From Lineus longissimus (Eukaryota; Nemertea; Pilidiophora; Heteronemertea; Lineidae): 64,000 nucleotides of DNA. The notes below the pieces were generated by a model. It saw only the letters and a list, made by a program, of their open reading frames with translations, had not been told where the DNA came from and did no database searches. The DNA lies in NCBI RefSeq assembly GCF_910592395.1, contig NC_088315.1, positions 12,838,501 through 12,902,500 on the forward strand, given 5' to 3'. Below, piece after piece: positions 51,344 to 62,200 of the stretch (position 1 is the first letter of the stretch; each line of letters starts with the position of its first letter). Made by a program: the position numbers and the translations under genes.

Positions 51344-51650
51344 TTTGTCCAATCGGTCATCTCGACTATGTATAACTAAAATGAGCGGGATCAGTCGCGA
51401 CGAGCGCCATCGCCAACCGACTTTCATCGCCAGTAGTGTAATATCGCTAGTCGAATGACAACTTATCATCACAGAATCTCGAAATTGCGGTCTCAGTTTG
51501 TCCAATCGGGCATCTCGACTCTTTAAGCAAAATGAGCGTGATTGGTCGCGACGAGCGCCATCGCCAACCGACTTTCATTGCCAGTAGTGTAATATCGCTA
51601 GTCGGATGACAACTTATTATCGCAGAATCTCGAAATTGTGCTCTCAGTTT
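51343..51650 (+). repeat. Satellite linker between the two XY super-repeats
   Basis: About two monomers not matched at the 7.1-7.2 kb offset; the segment 51.12-51.50 kb instead resembles 59.05-59.44 kb. Confidence 0.6.
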
Positions 51651-54600
51651 GTTGAATCAGCCATCTTCACCCTGTATAACCAAAATGAGCGTGATCGGTC
51701 GCGACAAGCGCCATCGCCAACTGACTTTCATCGCCAGTAGTGCAATATCGCTATTGAATGACAACTTATCATCGCAGAATCTCGAAATTGTGTTCTCTGT
51801 TTGTTCAATCGGGCATCTCGACTCTGTATAACCAAAATGAGCGTGATCGGTCGCAACGAGCGCCATCGCTGACCAACCATCAATGCCAGTAGTCTTATAT
51901 CGTTAGTCGAATGACCACTTATCATCGCAGAATCTCGAAATGGCGGTCTCAGTTTCTCCAATCGGGCATCTCGACTCTTTAAGCAAAATGAGCGTGATTG
52001 GTCGCGACGAGCGCCATCGCCAACCGACTTTCATTGCCAGTAGTGTAATATCGCTAGTCGGATGACAACTTATTATCGCAGCATCTCGAAATTGTGCTCT
52101 CAGTTTGTTGAATCTGCCATCTTGACTCTGTATAACCAAAATGAGCGTGATCGGTCACGACGAGCGCCATCGCCAACCGACTTTCATCGGAAGTAGTGCA
52201 ATATCGCTATCGAATATAACTTATCATCGCAGAATCTTGAAATTGCCTTTTCAGTTTTACCATCGGTCATCACGACTCTGCATATCTAAAGTGAGCGTGA
52301 TCGGTCGTGATGAGCACCATCGCCGACGAACTTTCATCGCCAGTAGTGCAATATCGCTATCGAATGACAACTTATCATCACAGAATCACTAAATTGTACT
52401 CTCAGTTTGTCGAATTGGTCATCTCGGCCCTGTATAAGCAAAATGAGCGTGATCGGTAGCGACGATCGCCATCGCCGACCGACTTTCATCGCAGTAGTGT
52501 AATATCGCTAGTCGAATGACAACTTATCATCGCAGAATCTCGAAATTGTGCTCTCAGATTGTCGAATCGGTCATCTCGACCCTGTATAACCAAAATGAGC
52601 GTGATCGGTCGCGACGAACGCCATCGCCGACCGACCATCATCGCCTATAGTCTTATATAGTTAGTCGAATGACCACTTATCATCGCAGAATCTCGAAATT
52701 CTGGTCTCAATTTGTTGAATTGGTCATCTCGGCTCTGTATAACCAAAATGAGCGTGATCGGTCGTGACAAGCGCCATCGCCGACCGACCATCATCGCCAG
52801 TGGTCTTATATCGATAGTCAAATGACATTTATCATCGCAGAATCTCAAATTAGTGGTCTCAGTTTGTCCAATTGGTCATCTTGACTCTTTATAACCAAAA
52901 TGAGCGTGATCGGTCGCGACGATCGCCATCGCCGACCAACTTTCATCGCCAGTAGTGCAATATCGCTAGTCAAATGACAACTTATCATCACAGAGTCTCG
53001 AAATTGTGGTCTCAGTTTGTCCAATCGGTCATCTCGACTATGTATAACTATAATGAGCGGGATCAGTCGCGACGAGCGCCATCGCCAACCGACTTTCATC
53101 GCCAGTAGTGTAATATCGCTAGTCGAATGACAACTTATCATCACAGAATCTCGAAATTGCGGTCTCAGTTTGTCCAATCGGTCATCTTGACTCTGTATAA
53201 CCAAAATGAGCGTGATCGGTCGCGACGAGCAGCATCGCCAACCGACTTTCATCGCCAGTAGTGTAATATCGCTAGTCGGATGACAACTTATCATCACAGA
53301 ATCTCGAAATTGCGGTCTCAGTTTGTCCAATCGGTCATCTCGACTCTGTATAACCAAAATGAGCATGATCAGTCACGACGAGCGCCATCGCTAACCGACT
53401 TTCATCGCCAGTAGTGCAATATCGCTATCGAATATAACTTTTCATCGAATAATCTTGAAATAGCCTCTTCAGTTTTACCATCGGTCATCACGACTCTGCA
53501 TATCCAAAGTGAGCGTGATCGGTCGTGATGAGCACCATCGCCGACAAACTTTCATCGCCAGTAGTGCAATATCGCTATCGAATGACAACTTATCATTACA
53601 GAATCTCGAAATTGTGCTCTCAGTTTGTCGAATTTGACATCTCGGCCCTGTATAAGCAAAATGAGCGTGATCGGTTGCGACGAGCGCCATCGCTGACCGA
53701 CCATCAATGCCAGTAGTCTTATATCGTTAGTCGAATGACCACTTATCATCGCAGAATCTCGAAATGTCGGTCTCAGTTTCTCCAATCGGGCATCTCGACT
53801 CTTTAAGCAAAATGAGCGTGATTGGTCGCGACGAGCGCCATCGCCAACCGACTTTCATTGCCAGTAGTGTAATATCGCTAGTCGGATGACAACTTATTAT
53901 CGCAGCATCTCGAAATTGTGCTCTCAGTTTGTTGAATCTGCCATCTTGACTCTGTATAACCAAAATGAGCGTGATCGGTCACGACGAGCGCCATCGCCAA
54001 CCGACTTTCATCGCAAAAAGTGCAATATCGCTATCGAATATAACTTATCATCGCAGAATCTTGAAATTGCCTTTTCAGTTTTACCATCGGTCATCACGAC
54101 TCTGCATATCTAAAGTGAGCGTGATCGGTCGTGATGAGCACCATCGCCGACGAACTTTCATCGCCAGTAGTGCAATATCGCTATCGAATGACAACTTATC
54201 ATCACAGAATCACTAAATTGTACTCTCAGTTTGTCGAATTGGTCATCTCGGCCCTGTATAAGCAAAATGAGCGTGATCGGTCGCGACGAGCGCCATCGCC
54301 GACCGACTTTCATCGCAGTAGTGTAATATCGCTAGTCGAATGACAACTTATCATCGCAGAATCTCGAAATTGTGCTCTCAGATTGTCGAATCGGTCATCT
54401 CGACCCTGTATAACCAAAATGAGCGTGATCGGTCGCGACGAGCGCCATCGCCTATAGTCTTATATCGTTAGTCGAATGACCACTTATCATCGCAGAATCT
54501 CGAAATTCTGGTCTCTATTTGTTGAATTGGTCATCTCGGCTCTGTATAACCAAAATGAGCGTGATCGGTCGTCACAAGCGCCATCGCCGACCGACCATCA

Positions 54601-57600
54601 TCGCCAGTGGTCTTATATCGATAGTCAAATGACATTTATCATCGCAGAATCTCAAATTAGTGGTCTCAGTTTTTCCAATCGGTCATCTTGACTCTTTATA
54701 ACCAAAATGAGCGTGATCGGTCGCGACGATCGCCATCGCCGACCAACTTTCACAACTTATCATCACAGAGTCTCGAAATTGTGGTCTCAGTTTGTCCAAT
54801 CGGTCATCTCGACTATGTATAACTAAAATGAGCAGGATCAGTCGCGAAAAGCGCCATCGCCAACCGACTTTCATCGCCAGTAGTGTAATATCGCTAGTCG
54901 AATGCCAACTTATCATCACAGAATCTCGAAATTGCGGTCTCAGTTTGTCCAATCGGTCATCTTGACTCTGTATAACCAAAAGGAGCGTGATCGGTCGCGA
55001 CGAGCAGCATCGCCAACCGACTTTCATCGCCAGTAGTGTAATATCGCTAGTCGGATGACAACTTATCATCACAGAATCTCGAAATTGTCCTCTCAGTTTG
55101 TTGAATCAGCCATCTTGACTCTGTATAACCAAAATGAGCGTGATCGGTCGCGACGATCGCCATCGCCGACCGACTTTCATCGCCAGTAGTGCAATATCGC
55201 TAGTCAAATGACAACTTATCATCGCAGAATCTCGAAATTGTGGTCTCAGTTTGTCCAATCGGTCATCTCGACTCTGTATAACCAAAATGAGCGTGATCGG
55301 TTGCGACGAGCACCATCGCCGACCAACTTTCATTGCCAGTAGTGTAATATCGCTATCGAATGACAACTTATCATCGCAGAATCTTGAAATTGTGGTCTCA
55401 GTTTGTCGAATTCGTCATTTCGGCCCCGTATAACCACAATAAACAAGATCGGTCGCGACGAGCGCAATCGCCGACCGACTTTCATCGCAGTATTGTAATA
55501 TCGCTAGTCGAATGACAACTTATAATCGCAGAATCTTGAAATTGTGGTCTCAGTTTGTTCAATCAGGCATCTCGACTCTGCATAACCAAAATGAGTGTGA
55601 TCGGTCGCGACGAGTGCCATCGCCGACCGACCATCATTGCCTATAGTATTATATCGTTAGTCGAATGACCACTTATCATCGCAGAATCGCGAAACTCTGG
55701 TTTTAATTTGTTGAATTGTTCATCTTGGCTCTGTAAAGCCAAAATGAGCGTGATCGGTCGTGACAAGCGCCATCGCCGACCGACTTTCATCGCCAGTAGT
55801 GCAATATCGCTAGTCAAATGACAACTTATCATCACAGAGTCTCGAAATTGTGGTCTCAGTTTGTTCAATCGGTCATGTCGACTATGTATAACTAAAATGA
55901 GCGGGATCAGTCGCGACGAGCGCCATCGCCAACTGGCTTTCATCGCCTGTAGTGTAATATCGCTAATCGGATGACAACTTACTATCGCAGAATCTCGAAA
56001 TTGTGCTCTCAGTTTGTTGAATCAGCCATCTTGACTCTTTATAACCAAAATGAGCGTGATCGGTCACGACGAGCGCCATCGCCAACCGACTTTCATCGCC
56101 AGTAGTGCAATATCGGTATCGAATATAACTTATCATCGCAGAATTATGAAATTGCCTTTTCAGTTTTACTATCGGTCATCACGACTCTGCATATCCAAAG
56201 TGAGCGTGATCGGTCGTGATGAGCACCATCACCGACGAACTTTCGTCGCCAGTAGTGCAATATCGCTATCGAATGACAACTTATCATCACATAATCTCGA
56301 AATTGTGCTCTCAGTTTGTCGAATTGGTCATCCCGGCCCTGTATAAGCAAAATGAGCATGATCGGTCGCGACGAGCGCCATCGCCGACCGACTTTCATCG
56401 CAGTAGTGTAATATCGCTAGTTGAATGACAACTTATCATCGCAAAATCATGAAATTGTGCTCTCAGTTTGTGGAATCGGTCATCTCGGCCCTGTATAACC
56501 AAAATGAGCGTGATCGGTCGCGACGATCGCCATCGCCGACCGACTTTCATCGCCAGTAGTGCATTATCGCCAGTCGAATGACAACTTATCATCACAGAGT
56601 CTCGAAATTGTGGTGTCAGTTTGTCCAATCGGTCATCTCGACTCTGTATAACCAAAATGAGCGGGATCAGTCGCGACGAGCGCTATCGCCAACCGACTTT
56701 CATCGCCAGTAGTGTAATACCGCTAGTCGAATGACAACTCATCATCACAGAATCTCGAAATTGCGGTCTCAGTTTGTCCAATCGGTCATCACGACTCTGT
56801 ATAACCAAAATGAGCGTGATCGGTCGCGACAAGCACCATCGCCAACTGACTTTCATCGCCAGTAGTGCAATATCGCTATTGAATGACAACTTATCATCGC
56901 AGAATCTCGAAATTGTGTTCTCTGTTTGTTCAATCAGGCATCTCGACTCTGTATAACCAAAATGAGCGTGATCGGTCGCGATGAGCGCCATCGCTGACCG
57001 ACCATCAATGCCAGTAGTCTTATATCGTTAGTCGAATGACCACTTATCATCGCAGAATCTCGAAATGGCGGTCTCAGTTTCTCCAATCGGGCATCTCGAC
57101 TCTTTAAGCAAAATGAGCGTTATTGGTCGCGACGAGCGCCATCGCCAACCGACTTTCATTGCCAGTAGTGTAATATCGCTAGTCGGATGACAACTTATTA
57201 TCGCAGAATCTCGAAATTGTGCTCTCAGTTTGTTGAATCAACCATCTTGACTCTGTATAACCAAAATGAGCGTGATCGGTCACGACGATCGCCATCGCCG
57301 ACCAACTTTCATCGCCAGTAGTGCAATATCGCTAGTCGAATGACAACTTATCATCACAGAGTCTCGAAATTGTGGTGTCGGTTTGTCCAATCGGTCATCT
57401 CGACTCTGTATAACCAAAATGAGCGGGATCAGTCGCGACGAGCGCCATCGCCGACCGACTTTCATCGCCAGTAGTGCAATATCGCTATCGAATGACAACT
57501 TATCATCGCAGAATCTTGAAATTGTGGTCTCAGTTTGTCGAATTTGGTCATTTTGGCTCAGTATAACTAAAATGAGTGTGATCAGTCGCGACGAGCGCCA

Positions 57601-58405
57601 TCGCCGACCGACTTTCATCGCCAGTAGTGTAATATCACTAGTCGAATGACAACTAATCATTGCAGAATCTCGATATTGTGCTCTCAGTTTGTCGAATTAG
57701 CCATCTTCACCCTGTATAACCAAAATGAGCCAGTAGTGTAATATCACTAGTCGAATGACAACTAATCATTGCAGAATCTCGATATTGTGCTCTCAGTTTG
57801 TCGAATTAGCCATCTTCACCCTGTATAACCAAAATGAGCGTGATCGGTCGCGACAAGCGCCATCGCCAACTGACTTTCATCGCCAGTAGTGCAATATCGC
57901 TATTGAATGACAACTTATCATCGCAGAATCTCGAAATTGTGTTCTCTGTTTGTTCAATCGGGCATCTCGACTCTGTATAACCAAAATGAGCGTGATCGGT
58001 CGCGACGAGCGCCATCGCCAACCGACTTTCATTGCCAGTAGTGTAATATCGCTAGTCGGATGACAACTTATTATCGCAGAATCTTGAAATTGCCTTTTCA
58101 GTTTTACCATCGGTCATCACGACTCTGCATATCTAAAGTGAGCGTGATCGGTCGTGATGAGCACCATCGCCGACGAACTTTCATCGCCAGTAGTGCAATA
58201 TCGCTATCGAATGACAACTTATCATCACAGAATCACTAAATTGTGCTCTCAGATTGTCCAATCGGTCATCTTGACTCTTTATAACCAAAATGAGCGTGAT
58301 CGGTCGCGACGATCGCCATCGCCGACCAACTTTCATCGCCAGTAGTGCAATATCGTTAGTCGAATGACAACTTATCATCACAGAGTCTCGAAATTGTGGT
58401 CTCAG
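51650..58405 (+). repeat. Super-repeat XY copy 2
   Basis: Corresponds to 44.59-51.34 kb. X is at about 51.65-55.15 kb (third copy of X) and Y at 55.15-58.40 kb. Marker truncations recur: the CCAACTTTCACAACTTATC junction near 54.75 kb, the GCCATCGCCTATAGTC 17-bp deletion near 54.45 kb, and the 109-bp unit near 57.73 kb. Relative to copy 1 it has one monomer more in X (54.20-54.35 kb) and one fewer near 58.08 kb. Confidence 0.9.
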
Positions 58406-59275
58406 TTTGTCGAATTTGGTCATTTTGGCTCTGTAAAACTAAAATGAGTGTGATCAGTCGCGACGAGCGCCATCGCCGACCGACTTTCATCGCCAGTAGT
58501 GTAATATCACTAGTCGAATGACAACTAATCATTGCAGAATCTCGATATTGTGCTCTCAGTTTGTCGAATTAGCCATCTTCACCCTGTATAACCAAAATGA
58601 GCCAGTAGTGTAATATCACTAGTCGAATGACAACTAATCATTGCAGAATCTCGATATTGTGCTCTCAGTTTGTCGAATTAGCCATCTTCACCCTGTATAA
58701 CCAAAATGAGCGTGATCGGTCGCGACAAGCGCCATCGCCAACTGACTTTCATCGCCAGTAGTGCAATATCGCTATTGAATGACAACTTATCATCGCAGAA
58801 TCTCGAAATTTTGCTCTCAGTTTGTTGAATCAGCCATCTTGACTCTGTATAACCAAAATGAGCGTGATCGGTCACGACGAGCGCCATCGCCAACCGACTT
58901 TCATCGCCAGTAGTGCAATATCGCTATCGAATATAACTTATCATCGCAGAATCTTGAAATTGCCTTTTCAGTTTTACCATCGGTCATCACGACTCTGCAT
59001 ATCTAAAGTGAGCGTGATCGGTCGTGATGAGCACCATCGCCGACGAACTTTCATCGCCAGTAGTGCAATATCGCTATCGAATGACAACTTATCATCACAG
59101 AATCACTAAATTGTGCTCTCAGATTGTCCAATCGGTCATCTTGACTCTTTATAACCAAAATGAGCGTGATCGGTCGCGACGATCGCCATCGCCGACCAAC
59201 TTTCATCGCCAGTAGTGCAATATCGTTAGTCGAATGACAACTTATCATCACAGAGTCTCGAAATTGTGGTCTCAG
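57535..59275 (+). repeat. 870-bp tandem duplication, two copies
   Basis: 57.54-58.40 kb and 58.41-59.27 kb match at an 870-bp offset (for example 58154 and 59024; 58181 and 59051). 870 bp is five full monomers plus the truncated 109-bp unit. One internal monomer differs between the copies, so a patch has been exchanged or converted. Confidence 0.8.
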
Positions 59276-62200
59276 TTTGTCCAATCGGTCATCTCGACTA
59301 TGTATAACTAAAATGAGCGGGATCAGTCGCGACGAGCGCCATCGCCAACCGACTTTCATCGCCAGTAGTGTAATATCGCTAGTCGAATGACAACTTATCA
59401 TCACAGAATCTCGAAATTGCGGTCTCAGTTTGTCCAATCGGGCATCTCGACTCTTTAAGCAAAATGAGCGTGATTGGTCGCGACGAGCGCCATCGCCAAC
59501 CGACTTTCATTGCCAGTAGTGTAATATCGCTAGTCGGATGACAACTTATTATCGCAGAATCTCGAAATTGTGCTCTCAGTTTGTTGAATCAGCCATCTTG
59601 ACTCTGTAAAACCAAAATGAGCGTGATCGGTCACGACGAGCGCCATCGCCAACCGACTTTCATCGCCAGTAGTGCAATATCGCTATCGAATATAACTTAT
59701 CATCGCAGAATCTTGAAATTGCCTTTTCAGTTTTACCATCGGTCATCATGACTCTGCATATCTAAAGTGAGCGTGATCGGTCGTGATGAGCACCATCGCC
59801 GACGAACTTTCATCGCCAGTAGTGCAATATCGCTATCGAATGACAACTTATCATCACAGAATCACTAAATTGTACTCTCAGTTTGTCGAATTGGTCATCT
59901 CGGCCCTGTATAAGCAAAATGAGCATGATCGGTCGCGACGAGCGCCATCGCCGACCGACTTTCATCGCAGTAGTGTAATATCGCTAGTCGAATGACAACT
60001 TATCATCGCAGAATCTCGAAATTGTGCTCTCAGATTGTCGAATCGGTCATCTCGACCCTGTATAACCAAAATGAGCGTGATCGGTCGCGACGAGCGCCAT
60101 CGCCGACCGACCATCATCGCCTATAGTCTTATATCGTTAGTCTAATGACCACTTATCATCGCAGAATCTCGAAATTCTGGTCTCAATTTGTTGAATTGGT
60201 CATCTCGGCTCTGTATAACCAAAATGAGCGTGATCGGTCGTGACAAGCGCCATCGCCGACCGACCATCATCGCCAGTAGTCTTATATCGATAGTCAAATG
60301 ACATTTATCATCGCAGAATCTCAAATTAGTGGTCTCAGTTTGTCCAATCGGTCATCTTGACTCTTTATAACCAAAATGAGCGTGATCGGTCGCGACGATC
60401 GCCATCGCCGACCAACTTTCATCGCCAGTAGTGCAATATCGCTAGTCGAATGACAACTTATCATCACAGAGTCTCGAAATTGTGGTCTCAGTTTGTCCAA
60501 TCGGTCATCTCGACTATGTATAACTAAAATGAGCGGGATCAGTCGCGACGAGCGCCATCGCCAACCGACTTTCATCGCCAGTAGTGTAATATCGCTAGTC
60601 AATGACAACTTATCATCACAGAATCTCGAAATTGCGGTCTCAGTTTGTCCAATCGGTCATCTCGACTCTGTATAACCAAAATGAGCGTGATCGGTCGCGA
60701 CGAGCAGCATCGCCAACCGACTTTCATCGCCAGTAGTGTAATATCGCTAGTCGGATGACAACTTATCATCACAGAATCTCGAAATTGCGGTCTCAGTTTG
60801 TCCAATCGGTCATCTCGACTCTGTATAACCAAAATGAGCGTGATCGGTCACGACGAGCGCCATCGCCAACCGACTTTCATCGCCAGTAGTGCAATATCGC
60901 TATCGAATATAACTTTTCATCGAATAATCTTGAAATAGCCTTTTCAGTTTTACCATCGGTCATCACGACTCTGCATATCCAAAGTGAGCGTGATCGGTCG
61001 TGATGAGCACCATCGCCGACGAACTTTCATCGCCAGTAGTGCAATATCGCTATCGAATGACAACTTATCATCACAGAATCTCGAATTTGTGCTCTCAGTT
61101 TGTCGAATTTGACATCTCGGCCCTGTATAAGCAAAATGAGCGTAATCGGTCGCGACGAGCGCAATCGCCGACCGACTTTCATCGCAGTAGTGTAATATCG
61201 CTAGTCGAATGACAACTTATCATTACAGAGTCTCGAAATTGTGATCTCAGTTTGTCCAATCGGTCATCTCGACTCTGTATAACCAAAATGAGCGGGATCA
61301 GTCGCGACGAGCGCCATCCCCAACCGACTTTCATCGCCAGTAGTGTAATATCGCTATTCGAATGACAACTTATCATCACAGGATCTCGAAATTGCGGTCT
61401 CAGTTTGTCCAATCGGTCATCTCGACTCTGTATAACCAAAATGAGCGTGATCGGTCGCGACTAGCACCATCACCAACCGACTTTCATCGCCAGTAGTGTA
61501 ATATCGCCAGTCGGATGACAACTTATTATCGCAGAATCTCGAAATTGTCCTCTCAGTTTGTTGAATCAGCCATCTTGACTATGTATAACCAAAATGAGCG
61601 TGATCGGTCGCGACGATCGCCATCGCCGACCAACTTTCATTGCCAGTAGTGTAATATCACTATCGAATGACAACTTATCATCGCAGAATCTTGAAATTGT
61701 GGTCTCAGTTTGTCGAATTTGGTAATTTTGGCTCTGTAAAACTAAAATGAGTGTGATCAGTCGCGACGAGCGCCATCGCCGACCGACTTTCATCGCCAGT
61801 AGTGCAATATCGCTATCGAATGACAACTTATCATCATAGAATCTCGAAATTGTGCTCTCAGTTTGTCGAATTGGTCATCTCGGCCCTGTATAAGCAAAAT
61901 GAGCGTGATCGGTCGCGACGAGCGCCATCGCCGACTGACCATCATCGCTTAGAGTCTTATATTGTTAGTCGAATGACCACTTATCATCGCAGAATCTCGA
62001 AATTGTGGTCTCAGTTTGTTCAATCAGGTATCTCGACTCTGCATAACCAAAATGAGTGTGATCGGTCGCGACGAGCGCCATCGCCGACCGACCATCATCG
62101 CCTATAGTCTTATATCGTTAGTCGAATGACCACTTATCATCGCAGAATCTCGAAACTCTGGTCTCAATTTGTTGAATTGGTCATCTCGGCTCTGTATAAC

